The notes under the pieces are model-generated. The model made no database searches. It was given only the letters and a program-made list of their open reading frames with translations, and was not told the origin of the DNA. Shown piece by piece: positions 51,030 through 63,737 of a stretch of 64,000 nt of DNA. The position numbers were made by a program, and so were the translations under genes. Each line of letters opens with the position of its first letter. The first letter of the stretch is position 1. The DNA lies in the NCBI GenBank assembly GCA_021018995.1, contig CM037584.1, positions 46,203,811 through 46,267,810 on the forward strand. The letters are read 5' to 3'. Source of the DNA: Chloranthus sessilifolius. Lineage: Eukaryota > Streptophyta > Magnoliopsida > Chloranthales > Chloranthaceae.

Positions 51030-51400
51030 CTTCTTGCTACTAGGCGTTGGCTGCATTGTATCAAATGATGTAAATCATTTATCGTCCAAATTTTCTCCAT
51101 AAGAACTCTAGAGATCTTCGCCCACAAATCAGATGATCAGATATTGATTCCACTTAAAACCCATCCCGAAATGACCTGAGAACCTTTCTCATGGCACTCC
51201 ATGATCATAGTTATTTATTGGGGATATTGCTGCATGGAACCAACATCAGACCGTACGATAAGTGGACCATGATCTTGAGATCTAACGCGTGGAAGATTCA
51301 AAGGTAGCATGATCTCCATTTCTAATTCAGGAAGGTTAATGAATTTGATGGTGGAAAAGCTTAGGTGCACTTAAATAATTTTCAGTTGTAAGAAATGGTA
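51030..51400. mobile_element. F1 fold-back element (copy near 51 kb)
   Basis: The left arm has TCATTTATCGTCCAAATTTT and CACAAATCAGATGATC. The right arm has GTGGAAGATTCAAAGGTAGC, ATGATCTCCATTTC and TTTGATGGTGGAAAAG. The order matches the 13.4-kb copy. Confidence 0.45.
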
Positions 51401-51619
51401 TTCAAGTAACTAAAGCCTTGTAAAACTAGAGGGGTGTTAATATCAAAATCCTATCTAAAGTATTCTAGAAGGTACCTTTACTATATGTTATAAAATTTAA
51501 AGGAGGGTATAATTTTAAAAACCCACCTTTAAGGGTTTTGAAACTGGTACCCTCAATGACATTTATTTTTTGTCACCTCTCTCGTTCCAAGACAAAAAAA
51601 CAGATAGAGAGAGTTGTTC

Positions 51620-51621
<2 letters not shown>

Positions 51622-51668
<47 letters not shown>

Positions 51669-51692
51669 AGAAGAAGAAGAAGAAGAAGAAGA
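51622..51692. repeat. (GA)n(GAA)n microsatellite
   Basis: About 21 GA units followed by about nine AAG units. Confidence 0.95.
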
Positions 51693-52091
51693 CGGTAAAG
51701 AATAAATTCCTGCACAAATTTCCTACTATTTTAGCAAGAGATGAAGAAAATAAAGGTAAGTTTTAGGGTTTTAATTTCCTGTGATTTTTCTTTTGTTTTT
51801 TCAATTTCTGATCTATTTAGGATAATATTGGAACATAAATCTGATTTTTCTGTTTAAAGTTACATGTATATATTTTTTTAGCATTTGAAACGTATAAACC
51901 ACGGTTCCTATTGTTTAGGAACCGTGTGTCCTAAGCGGGTCCGTTTCCGAAACGGGGGATTCGCGATTCCCTTATAAAACGTCGAGGTGTAGGGACGTTT
52001 TCTGCAACTAGGGATAAAAGTCAGGTGGAGGATCCATATCAACTTTCTCACTCAAATGCCCATGAAGAAAGACGTTTTTAACATCTAGTTG

Positions 52092-52376
52092 ACATGGTTG
52101 TCAAGGCGACACTATAGCGTCGTCATGGCAAATGACAATAGGAAAAGCCATATACAACCAAATAGCGAGGATGGCTAAATAGCAGCGCTATAGCATTGCT
52201 ATTTACGCTATTTAGTTTTTTGGATTAGCATTTATAATATTTACAAAATAGATAAGTTATAAGTATAATATTGTTATAACTTATAGTGCTTATAAGTTAT
52301 AGCATTGTTGTGAATTATAAGTTACAAAAATTAACTTATAAGTTACAATACCCTAACTTGTAAGTTTCAAAATTCT

Positions 52377-52411
<35 letters not shown>

Positions 52412-53350
52412 ACAACAACTACCAATACCAACATCGACGACACCTTAACGAGCTACCGGTTGACGGTGATGACAACACCCGACATCGATGGTACCTCACG
52501 TTGACGACACCTTAGGTTTTTTTTTCTTCTAACTATTTTTTGGGAGCTACAACTTTCACATGAGATTTGTACTATGGCACATGGGTTAAAACGAAAGACT
52601 TGGTATTTTGGGACCTGTGCAAAGCAGAACACCATCTAAGCCATCTTTTTTGAGGGCCATAGCGTAAAGAACTTTGATGTCAAAGATTGGCAAGAAACAC
52701 GATCTCTATCACCTGATTCAACACAGTAAAAGCCTATAATCTGATTTAATGATTGACTGTGTTAAATCACACAATAGACTCTGTTTCTTGCCACTCTTAG
52801 GCATCAAAGATCTTTACAACATGACCTTCAAATCAGACGACTTAAATAGTGTTCAACGTGGCACAGGTCCCAAAATTATCAAGTCTTTCTTTTTAACCCA
52901 TGTGCCACAGTACAGATCGTGTGTACAAGTTGTAGCTCCCATTTTTTTTAGGAGCCATTACTTGCACACGAGAACATGGCCCTTGCACATAGTTTAAAAG
53001 AAAGACTTATTATTTTGGGGACCTATGTCATGTGTACTTGATATTTCATATTTTTTAATATTCTATATTTGTTGATATTTCATATTTATTTACATGTCGC
53101 AAATTTGATGTTTCATATTTGATAATTAATATGTGATTATTTCTAGATATTTGGCTATGCCTAGAACATGAAATCCTCAATATTAGAATCAAAGAATGAT
53201 GCCTAAGTGGTTGAATTTTTTTTCTTCATCTATAAAAAATACAAAAAAAAAGAATAGTAAGGATTAATAATTAATAATTTAATAAATAGTTTCGCCACGG
53301 CCTCGCCATGGCGTAGCGAGCCTCTTCGCCATAACCTTGCTTTAACGACC
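52092..53350. mobile_element. Fold-back element of the GCCATGGCG family (F4), second copy
   Basis: Starts TTGTCAAGGCGACACTATAG and ends CTCGCCATGGCGTAGCGAGC…GCCATAACC. Inside are the TATAACTTATA ladder, a (CT)n tract (52379-52408) and a nested palindromic MITE (52536-52952). It interrupts the copia frame between …GACATG (52090) and the sequence resuming near 53352. Confidence 0.6.
52536..52952. mobile_element. Palindromic MITE nested in F4 (family F5)
   Basis: The left arm TTGGGAGCTACAACTTTCAC…CACATGGGTTAAAA…GGTATTTTGGGACCTGTG is mirrored by CACAGGTCCCAAAATTATC…TTAACCCATGTG…GTTGTAGCTCCCA. Arms are about 85 bp. A third arm in direct orientation follows at 52955-53028. Non-coding. Confidence 0.7.
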
Positions 53351-54629
53351 TTAGTAGCTGATATAAGGGCCAATGATAAGGAGCTGCTAAGGAGATGATG
53401 ATTCCAATAGACTGAGCTTATCGACAAGCGCAATGTCATAGTGAAATCCAACCTTTTTTTTATAGGTTGCAATATTGTCAGCCTTCCATTATGCTACAGG
53501 CCCAAGTCCTTCGAAACCTTTTGATCACAATGAAGGCATCCAAATAAATCTTTTGGCCACAAGGTGAGTTTTATAACTCTCTATAGTACCATCTTCTCTG
53601 TTTTTAACTGCTAGGAGGAAGATCAACAATCTCCTATGTCTGATTTTTCTCAAGTGCCTTCATTTCTTCATTCATTATTGTTGACTAGTAGGGGATGTTG
53701 TAGAGCCTCACTAATAGAACAGAGAATAAAAAGAGTAGAGGCCTTCATCAAGGTAGCACGATATGAATGAGATAGAGCCTAATAGGATACTGAGCAATAG
53801 GGAGTGTGTTGACACAAATCCGTTTACCCTTGCGAAGTGCAATAGAGACGGATAGTTCATCAATAATAGGTTCAAAATGGAACAATAATAGGAGAAGCCA
53901 AAGGAGAAGATGGTGCAGATATGTCTGAATGTTCAGAGTGAGATGGTCTAATGGCATAGGAGTTTGAAGAGGGGGTACAGACTTTCTTCGGCATTGATAG
54001 GTGTGCTTAAGAGGAAGATGGTCATGTATAGATATGGAGGGACTAGAGAAGAGCCTCCAGGAAAATGAGACACATAGGAAGAGGTAAAACCGCAAATGGT
54101 TCCTCTTGAGAAGAGGAGGAAGGAGATAATTGCATATGAGAAACATCATAGAAATATGAAACATCCTAAAAAAATTTAGCATACATAGAAAAATTTAAAG
54201 ATTTGGTTAAGCAATTTACAAATAGCATATTAACATTAAGATGAGGAACATGAAGAACATTAGTTAGAGAGAGGTCAGCTGACAAAGGGATACTTACCCA
54301 TATTGGAAACGGGAGTGAAGGGGCCATCGGCTAAGCATACCTGCCTATATAAAGAGTTGAGAGCTGATGATGATTACAAATGGGACTCGCCAGTCATATG
54401 ATATGTGGGACTGGAGTCGATGATTCAAGTAGAAGAATAAGGATAATACACGACAAGATATGCTGATGATGCAGAAGCACATGGTGGCCTAGTAGAAGAG
54501 CAATCTGAATAGCTACAAGTCTCTCCCTGAAACTACCAATCTGAGATTTTTTTGTGAAGGTGTGGTCTTAGATCTACTATTTTTACAGGTTGTGAAGTGG
54601 GAATTTGACTTCACGGTGATTTTTTAGCA

Positions 54630-54676
<47 letters not shown>
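54630..54676. repeat. (TA)n(GA)n microsatellite
   Basis: About 22 bp of TA, then about 25 bp of GA. Confidence 0.9.
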
Positions 54677-54828
54677 AAGCTTATGGAAGCATGGGAACTG
54701 CAAATCCCAATCGCTAGGAACTGTGGTTCCTACCTGAGTCTGATTTTGAAACGCGAAATCGCGGTTCCCACCAGAAACGTTAGGGCAGTTTATTACGGAG
54801 TCACTCTTTGCGATGTGAACTCGCGTGT

Positions 54829-55483
54829 GGCACCTACTTCCCCAAGCTAGGTCAGTCTAATAACTCACACCAAGTGAAGCAGCATCGGGTCTCGGATACG
54901 ATGGAGAATGCCATGCGCAGTGACAAGTAGAGGGCTGACCTCCTTTTGGAGTTGACCTGCACCGTGGAAGCGGTCGAAACCACCCCAAACGCGATGGCCC
55001 TTGGCTGCACAACCATGTCCCCAAGAGCGACCAAGCAACGCACCCGACGAAGCAAGGCCCGGATGCACGTGCACACACATGTTAAGGTAGCGACACACTC
55101 AAGCTAGCAATACGTCCAGTAGTACGACGCATAGTTGCTGAGCTACAGTCCCTATACATAAGGGTTAAACACCATATGGGGGAAAGGAATGGGAGGACCT
55201 CAAAGGTATTGGTTTGACATACCACCATGGCACACGTCCCCGATCCGTGGCACACTGTGCTATCTACCACACCAATACGCCCCAATGTCCCGCACATCTT
55301 CCCCCATACGACCGTGTCGCGAACCCTTCATGCCACCATGTCGCGTGCCCTCGTGGCCCACGACCGAAGCTCTCATAGTACCTACGGCAACGCCCTCATG
55401 GCTTGGTGACGCGCCTCTGATGCCCCAATTTCATCCACCATGCCCACGCGGCACAAGTGGCCCTACGACAAGCCACGCCGCGA
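54829..55483. mobile_element. Left LTR of a GC-rich gypsy remnant
   Basis: About 655 bp, repeated directly at 56772-57428 at roughly 90 percent identity. Shared words include AGCTAGGTCAG, ACCTCCTTTTGGAGTTGACC, ATACATAAGGGTTAAACACC, ATGCCACCATGTCGCGTGCC and CATGGCTTGGTGACGCGCC. It is CpG-rich and unlike the AT-rich flanks. The reading frames over it are incidental. A TATA-like CTATACATAAGG lies near 55150. Confidence 0.65.
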
Positions 55484-55699
55484 GCCCACATCACATCCTC
55501 CCCTACTCAGTTTCATCGACGCCCCCGTCGACGCGCTTCAATTACCCCCTCAAAGCTGCTTGGAAGGAAGGTTGGTCATCCCCTCATGCTGCAGTCCCTG
55601 ACCTCGCAATCTTCACTACACGCAATCGATTCGGAAATCTCAGCTTCTTCATGAAGTGAGAATGGAGCATTTTCCTTGCTCCATGCCATCCATCGTAAA

Positions 55700-56560
55700 G
55701 GTGCCCAGCACCTGCGTGACCCAACATTTCATGTCAGAAGTGACTAGTGTTCATCCACCTTGGACCGACCCGCTATCTCAATGTGTGGCCTTCATGGCTA
55801 ACAAGCATCGAGCATCATCAAATTCCCTCAAAGCTGCCTAGAAGGAAGGTTCCTGAACTCCCCTACTTTTGGCAAAGCTGAGATGGAATCAAGGGAGACG
55901 CTCTCCCACGGTTGTGTTGGCACTGCCGCTGTTATCTCCTTTTCTTGAACCATATACTGGCGCCCGGTATGTTAAACGACTTGGAGAGGTTGCGTAGCTT
56001 CAACACATGGTCACCCATGACCACCGGTTTTAGATCTTCGAATGCCCTCTGACACTTCTCAGACCATTGCCATGATCCATCCTTCCTCAATAGATCGGCA
56101 ACGACGATGTTCAGTGTGAATACTTTGAGATGAACCGCCTATAGTAATTGACAAAACCCAAAATTGGCCGCCGCTCGGTCAACCCTTCTGACACTGTCCA
56201 ACCCTGGATTGCACGAACTTTCTCAAAGTCCATGTTGATGTTTCCTCCCCCAATACAATGCCCTAAACGCAAATGCGCACTTCTCCTTTGCATAAAGCTG
56301 ATCCGTTCGCAGTACACTGAAGATAGTTTGGAGGTGGACGAGATGCACTTCCAATGCGTTGTTATACACAACAATATCACCCGGATATACCACCACGAAT
56401 CTGTCGAGGTGTCATGGAACGACTCTTTCATCGATGTGCATATTGTGGTTGGGGCATTAGTGAGCCCGAAGGGCATCACTAGGAACTCAAAAGCCCTGTA
56501 TCTTGTTACTCAAGTGGTTATGTATTCATCTCTTTCGACGATTCGCACCTGATAGTAGTC
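55700..56560 (-). pseudogene. Ty3/gypsy RT fragment
   Basis: The minus strand from about 56480 reads MMPFGLTNAPTTICTSM, a decayed YLDD region, and LGHCIGGGNINMDFEKVRAI, then PILGFVNYYRRFISKYSH. These are the RT and RNase H junction motifs of gypsy elements. Upstream pol and gag are missing. It lies between two direct repeats, so the element is an internally deleted copy. Confidence 0.65.
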
Positions 56561-56771
56561 AGATTTCCAATCCAGCTAGTAAAGTATCTCGCACTGCCTT
56601 TCGGGCACTGGATACTTAATCTTGACGGTGAGCTTGTTCTAAGCTCTGTACTCGATACATGACCAAAGGCTACCGTTATGTCTCATCTGAAATGAGACTG
56701 GGGATTATGCAAAGGGGCTCCTCCCCAGACATGCACACTGAACCGAGGTACGTGGCACACTGTGCCCGAAA

Positions 56772-57428
56772 GGCACCTAGTTCTCCAAGCTAGGTCAGCC
56801 TAATAACTCACACCAAGTGAAGCAGCGTCGGGTCCCGGATACGATGGAGAATGCGATGCGCAGTGACAAGTAGAGGGCCGACCTCCTTTTGGAGTTGACC
56901 CGCACCGCGGAGGTGGTTCAAATGCGATGGCCCTTGGCTGCACAACACGTGTGCCCAAGAGCTACCATGCAACGCACTCAACAAAGCAACGCTCAGATGC
57001 ACGTGCACACATGTGTTAAGGTAGTGACACACTCAGGCTAGCGACACGTCCAGTAGTACAGCGCATAGTTGCGGAGCTACAGTTCCTATACATAAGGGTT
57101 AAACACCATCTGGGGGAAAGGAATGGGAGGACCTCAAAGGTATTGGTTTGACATACCACCATGGCACACGTCCCCGGTCCGTGGCACACAGTGCTATCCA
57201 CCACACCAATACGCCTGAACGTCCCGCACATCTTCCCCCATACGACCGTGTCGCGAATCCTTCATGCCACCATGTCGCGTGCCCTCGTGGCCCACGGCTG
57301 AAGCTCTCGGAGCATCTACGGGGAAGCCCTCATGGCTTGGTGACGCGCCTACGATTCCCCCATTTCATCTACCCATACCTCACACGGAGCACAAGCGGCA
57401 CAAGTGGCCCTGCGGCAAGCCACACTGC
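56772..57428. mobile_element. Right LTR of the GC-rich gypsy remnant
   Basis: Direct repeat of 54829-55483. It has lost about 15 bases near 56910 and gained about 15 near 57390 relative to the left copy. The two copies bracket the RT fragment. Confidence 0.65.
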
Positions 57429-57722
57429 ACAAGTTGCACGGTTCCCGCTTCTAGGGTCGAGGCTCTAGAAAACCAATGAAGAGAAAAACAGAGAAAACTC
57501 TATATGGGAAACCACAAAAAGATGTAAGGAATGAAGAACTGATCACAATGGTAGCCTTGTTTTGGTCATCTGAGGTCAAAGGTTAGACTTGGCTGCCATC
57601 AGCATGACACCAATAGAGTCAGGGGTGATGTCAGCAGAAATTCTGGGTAGGGCAGGTGGCTTTGATGCCAAGTTGACTTTCTTATAGGGATTATGCTTTT
57701 TTGGCTAGGGTTAGCCATAGAT

Positions 57723-57725
<3 letters not shown>

Positions 57726-57764
<39 letters not shown>
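57726..57764. repeat. (GA)n microsatellite
   Basis: About 19 uninterrupted GA units. Confidence 0.95.
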
Positions 57765-57769
<5 letters not shown>

Positions 57770-57834
57770 AAAGAATGATCTAGTTAGTTTATATCACTAC
57801 TGAATGACTAAAATAACCCTTGACCATGATACTT

Positions 57835-60800
57835 TTTTTTTATCAATAAAAGATTGCATTAAAAAAAACCAGCGAGAAGCTGGAAGGGCGAAAACATCCG
57901 ACAAAACAGAAAATAGGAAAAAAGCCAAAAGCAAAGCGAAGAGGACAAACAGCAAGGCGAAAAGTGCAAACCTACCAGTCCACCCTGGAAACAACGGCAA
58001 GCTCTAGACTAACCTCCCATACAAAACTCATCACATCCCTGCCCCCCATATTTGTCTAAAGTGACCCAGTGGCACATCGTTTCCTTAATAAGATTTAATA
58101 AGGAGCCAATCGGCCGGCGTTTGCTATTAAAGACCCATGCATTCCTCTGGAGTCATAGGTTCCATAACACAGCATACACTCCCACCCTCCAGAAAGCTCC
58201 TAGGGGGCCTTCCCACTTCAGACCGTGCCAAGATAGAAGAAAATCAGGGAGGTTCTCCGAGGGAACCCAGCTAAGATCAAAGAACTTAAAATTGGTGCCC
58301 CAAACTTTCATGGCGACCCCACAATGGATTAGCAGATGAGGGATGGACTCCTCATATATGAGACACAAAGGGCATATGTTCAAAAGATCTTTGCCTCGAG
58401 CAATCAGCTGGTCCATCATGAGGATGTGCCCTCTAACCACCATCCATACAAAAAATTTGACTTTAGGGGGAATCAGGGCCTTCCAAATAAAGGCCCAGTT
58501 GGCTCTAATAAGAGGCCTGACAGTGAGGGCTCGGTAGAAAGACTTTATAGAGAAGACTCCTTTCTTGCTAGCCACCCACACTCTCAAATCATAACCTTGC
58601 TGATTAGTAGGAGACCCATACATCAAAGCTAGCAGATCTTGAAAGGGAGCCATCTCCTCATTGCTCAAAGCCCTTCGGGTGGTAACGTCCCAATCAATAG
58701 AGTCCCCATTCCTAGCGAAAAAGTCTGAAATCTTACCACCGGGTTGAATGGAGACGTTGAAGATCACAAGAAACGCTGATTTCAGTGGATAGAGAAGTAA
58801 CCAAGAGTCTTCCCAAAAGGAAATACGGGACCTGTCGCCCCAGCTAAAATGAACCCATTGTGAGAACTCCATCCATACTGAGCAGATATCCTTCCACCAA
58901 GCAGACACTTGCCTGGTCCGAGAGACATTGACCCCCCATCCTCCCAGTAGGCCACCATATTTACGAATAAGAATGGACACCCAAAGTCTGTTTCGTTCCG
59001 ATTCGGATCTTGCCTACCACAACCATTTGCCAAGTAAGGCTAAATTGGTGCGATGGAGATTGCAGATGCTGAGCCCTCCAAAACATTAGGGGAGTTGGCA
59101 CACATCCCAGGCCACTAGGTGATATTTTTTCTCCAGACCACAACCTTCCCATAGAAAGTCCCTTTCAATTCTTTCAAGGGCGCGAATAACCGCCATGGGG
59201 CATTTGAAGGTGGACATGAAGAAGATAGGCAGGTTAGAGAGGACCGAGTTAAGCAGCGGTAAACGACCCCCAGTACTAAGAAATTTGCCCTTCCCGGTAG
59301 CTAGCTTCCTTTGAAACCTCAGAATAACGAAATCCCAATCTTTGGCTCAAGGTTTACCGGTCCACAAAGGGAGACCCAAATAGGTAATAGGGAGAGAGGA
59401 GAGGGAGCAGGATGCCATGTTCGACAGAGCTCCAGCTTCCACCACTGCTACCCACCGGAATACCAGAAATCCGGTTCAAATCCCGGGACCTACATATGAG
59501 GGCTCCCAAAGCTTCCCCAACTATGTTGAAAAGAAAAGGGGAGAGGGGATCTCCATGAGGTAAACCTCTCGAACTTTTGAAATAGCCCGCAGGAAAACCA
59601 TGGAGAGGTAACACACGATTTGATCCACTTCCTCCAAGTCTCATCGAAACCTAACCAACGCAGCATGTAGTCTAAGCAATCCCAACTCACCCGATCATAT
59701 ACCTTCTCCATGTTGACCTTCCAAACAAAGGCGGGCAAGTGGCTGGAATGGGCAGAGTGAACCACCTCGTGAGCAATAATCATTGTATCCATGAGCTGAC
59801 GGCCCTAGATGAAGGCCCCTTGAGTTTCGGATATGATGGATCCCAAAATCGGTTTATGACAATTCGCCAGCACCTTTGTCAAGATTTGGAAGAGAAAATT
59901 AATAAGGCTAATGGGCCGAAAATCGGGCAAATCAGTCGCGCCTTCTTTCTTTGGGATAAGGGTAAGGAAAGTCGAATTAAGCCTTTTACATACCGCCGCC
60001 CGACAGTGGAACTCCTTAAAGAATTCAAGGATATCAGTTTTAAGGGTATTCCAGAAGATCTTGTAAAATTCCATGTTAAAACCATCGGGCCCCGACAATT
60101 TGTTTTTACCACTTGACTTGATAGCTTTCCAAACCTCGGCTTCGGTAAAGGGTTTCTCCATATTAGAGCAATCTTCCAGGCAGATAGAAGGTAAAGGCAT
60201 GCCGTCCAAATGAGGTCTAGTCCGACCTTCGTCTTGATACAAGCGGTAAAATCAATTGTCAGAAGTTTGATCTGGTCAGGATCATAAACTTCCACCCCAT
60301 TCACAACTATTCTCGTCAAGAGGTTTTTCTTGGATTTAGCATTGGCCACCGCGTGAAAGAACTTGCCATCACATCGGAATTCGAGATCTGAAGTCTTTAT
60401 TGATGAGCCACTGGTTTTCGAATTGGAAGCGAGAGGGATCTCTTCCCATTGGACCACAGTCGAGAAGGAGAGGTCTGTGGTCGGAAACCGTCCTAGCGAG
60501 CCCTGCAAGGGAAGCATGTGGGAAATATTAAGCCAGTCAATGGACATGAGGACACGGTCCAAGCGGCTAAAAGATGCAACATTCTAAAGGTTGGACCAAG
60601 TAAAACGGGGCCCCAACAGTGACAGATTGACAAGGGCCCAATCCTGGATGAAAGAGTTGAGATTAGCCATGTCTGACCGGTCCGGGCGACCCCCAAAAGT
60701 CTCATAGGGATATCTGATCGCATTGAAATCACCTCCCATACACCATGGCGCGTCCCATCGACCCGCAATCGCAGCCAATTCAAACCAGAAATTGTCTTTA

Positions 60801-61150
60801 TTACTAGAATCAGTAGGACCATAAACTCCAGTAAAGGCCCATTTCTCACCGTTATCCTTGTTCACCAGTTTAACAGAGGTGGAAAATCTCTCATCTTCTT
60901 TGTCTTCCTTCTGAAAAAGGAGCGAATTCCAAGCGAGGAGAATCCCACCCGACGCCCCCATAGAATCCACACCAATCCAGTCCCATCTATTGCCCCCCAA
61001 AATCGAAGCCACTTTGGGACTATTACAACGACCCCATTTAGTTTCTTACAGGGTAATGATAGCCAGATTAGAAGAGGATAAAATTTGCTTCACGGTAGCT
61101 CCCTTCTTAGGGTTATAGATGCCCCTCACGTTCCAAGATAAAATCTTCAT
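57835..61150 (-). pseudogene. LINE ORF2 (endonuclease, RT, zf-RVT), near full length but dead
   Basis: Starts at 61150 with MKILSWNVRGIYNPKKGATV, the APE-type endonuclease N-terminus; a stop replaces Gln before ETKW. Then GGILLAWNSLLF, FTGVYGPTD, CMGGDFNAIRYPYETFGG and LLGPRFTWSNL. RT: SSGKNKLSGPDGFNMEFYKI, STFLTLIPKKEGATDLPDFR, ETQGAFI, NMEKVYDRVSWDCLDYMLRW and KSSRGLPHGDPLSPFLFNI. The segment that should hold the catalytic YADD is missing between about 59440 and 59400. Then SILIRKYGGLLGGWGVNVSR to zf-RVT (CPLCLIYEESIPHLLIHCGV at about 58370). The 3' tail is an A-rich run at 57828-57866 on the minus strand. Confidence 0.88.
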
Positions 61151-61159
61151 GACAAGAGG

Positions 61160-63100
61160 AATAGACCAGTTCAAAGACGATGGAGAGGGACTCACCGAAC
61201 CCCAGACCCTCTCCCGTCGGACATTCCCCAGTCTAGTCTCGCTAACTCCCTGGATTTGGATTTCTTTTTTGTAGAGGCAGTGAAGCTAATCCGACCCTTC
61301 ACAATGGATCGGAAAATTTCCCGAAGAGCCTCATCGAAGCTCGAGTACGTCATGTCATGTTCCTTACCAAAGGAGATAATTTCGTTGATCACTTCAGAAT
61401 CCGAGCCGCTACCACTAGCAGAGATACTGGTAGAAGGATCAATATGAGAGCAATGAATCTCACCCGACAAGCACTCGACCCAGCAGCCCTTATCGTTACG
61501 CCTCAAGGATTGGAGAGGAAGAACGTCTTCAGAGGAGGAGTCTGAAGAAGACAAAGGAATCCCCAAATTGTTTAGAACCTCCCAGGAGGAGGACGGATCC
61601 GAAGAGGAGGACAAGTGCTTGTCATCGAAATCAAGTAACAGGGGAGGCAGTTAGCTGGTAGCATGTGTACCCATCCCCGGGGAGCAAGGAGAACACATGG
61701 GATGAGATCTATACCATCGAAAGGAGCCTTGCGGGTCCAGGTTCCGTTGGTGGGGAGCGGTTGAAAGGTGGGTCGTTCCACCAGAACATACCCAACAAAG
61801 GAAGCTAACGGCTTAGAAAAGTTCACGGTCGGTATAGAGTGAGGGAGGCCCTACAAGGTCCCAAAGACCAAGGCACGAGAACACATGGCCAACCACCAGC
61901 TGAATCCCCAACTAGAAATTCCAACCCAACCTTCAAAACCATGGGCAGCGTATTGAAAACCACTTTGAAGTTTGGGCCCATCGCGTCCTTGCCTTTTAGG
62001 GGACACCTCATTGGTGAAAGGACAAGTTTGCCCCTCCTAGTTAAAGGTTCAAGAGGAAGATGCAACCACCTGTCACCCATCTGCCAAGTGTTGACTCCAT
62101 ATGCATCAGGTCCCAAGAAGTATCCGAATGGCAATCCCTTAACCCTCTCAGCAAGTACAACTAAACATCAGCAAATTCGAAATTCAAACTAGGGTTCATG
62201 GAGAGAGGGTGCATCTCAACCATCGGATCTAGGGTTCGTAGGAGATTGTCCCTTATCGGATCCAACGACGAGAGTCAAGACGTCATCTTGTGCTGGCAGA
62301 AATCCGGCGAGTACTAAACAGACTTCCAAAGATTTTTCGCCGTTGGTAGCAAATCCAGGCGTTCGTCGATCCCAGGCTCGATCTCCCCTTCTTCAAGCCC
62401 CTCCTCAATGGGATCAAGTAAAGAATGGCTACTGATGATCCCGGTTCGTCTGCAGGGCACTCCCGACGTCGAGGACAACCCCCAAATCGTAAGACGAGTA
62501 AGAGGTCGAGCACCCCTTCGAGGCAGGAGGAGACCGCCAATCACCACCACGATCTACCCCTTCCCAAATTGGGTAGACCTGCGTTGTACCTCTTTTTGTG
62601 GAACCACCGAGTACATGTTTGTGAGGAATCTCGGCCTGCTTGGCTATATAGTACGGTTGCTGCGGGAGGAACACCCTCTCCATCAACTCCATTTCTATGA
62701 AGATCCTAACGTTTTGGCCTCCCAGCGGTCGGTAGCCACCAGCATCCGGGCGTAGCCGGTTTCCCACAAATCTTCAGTACTTCGGTCAATGAGGATGACG
62801 CGGCCGCATTGTTCACCGACCAAACGGATGACCTCCAAGGACCAAGCGTGAAGGGGGAGGCTGAATAGTCGGATCTAGAACCCCACCATCCCAACGGTGA
62901 AGCTGAAGCTCGTTCGATTCAGGTGCCCATCTGCTACATTCAACAGGTTTATCATCGATGAGGAAAGTCTTTTTGGAGCAAATCCTCATCCGCTACTGTC
63001 GCCGAAAGGCACCTAAGAAGAAATTGTGTTTGAAATGGCCGATACAATAGGTCTTTCATGTAATGCCCACGTAATTTGTAACCACATGTAAATATGTAAA
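61160..63100 (-). pseudogene. LINE ORF1
   Basis: The minus strand from about 62950 gives IRLFSLPLHAWSLEVIRLVG and EQCGRVILIDRSTEDLWETG, then YARMLVATDRW. This is the DUF4283-type RNA-binding region of plant LINE ORF1. Further on, frames at 62134-61823 and 61614-61192 hold the serine- and acid-rich C-terminal part (MSSSSDPSSSWEVLNNLGIP). Several frameshifts. The 5' end could not be fixed. Confidence 0.6.
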
Positions 63101-63735
63101 GGAAGAAGGGTATCCTTGACAGTATACAACACAATCCAAAAATCTTTGGTTGAGGAGGGATGATGAGTTAGGGCATGTTATGGAAATGGGGTTAATGCAA
63201 TCCCCAACAACCGTAGGGGGGTTGTCCACAGTGGGCCCAGCGTCGGTGGCCTCGGGGGAGACGCCTCCTGAAGTTCTAATGGGGTTTTGTTGTGGCCCGC
63301 CATTCACTGCATCAGCAAAGGAGGTCCCATAACGTCATCTGTTGGGTGGCCCCTCTGTACGAGGAACGAAACCCGAGAACCTACGAAACCTCCTACCCGC
63401 GATGGACGACCCAAGCGCTAGATCTTTCACTTGGGCTCCATTAAAAACCGTATGATTCGTAGAAGCCTCCCTAGGAAGAGAATCCTCTTCACTTTTAACC
63501 ACAATACCCTTAACTCTTGGCGAAGAACAACCGTAGCGATGTCAAATAGCCCTGCATTTAAAGTTCACGTTAAGGCAACCAGAGCAGATCCAATCGCCGG
63601 CTCTCAAAACCAGAACGCCATTGGGAGCCATGGTGACCAGCTGATTCCAATGAGTGACAATGATACTCATCTACCCATATACACATACAATATCGTACAC
63701 TACTGCTAACAGAATTAAGCCTCCAATGGAGAAGA
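63101..63735. other. Unassigned sequence between two LINEs
   Basis: Overlapping frames occur on both strands without recognisable domains. It may contain the 5' UTR of the minus LINE. Confidence 0.35.
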
Positions 63736-63737
63736 TG

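Noticed and set aside
54852-55098. Three overlapping minus frames in the GC-rich LTR
   Set aside because: Open frames are expected by chance in GC-rich DNA; the same stretch recurs as an LTR copy at 56772-57032.
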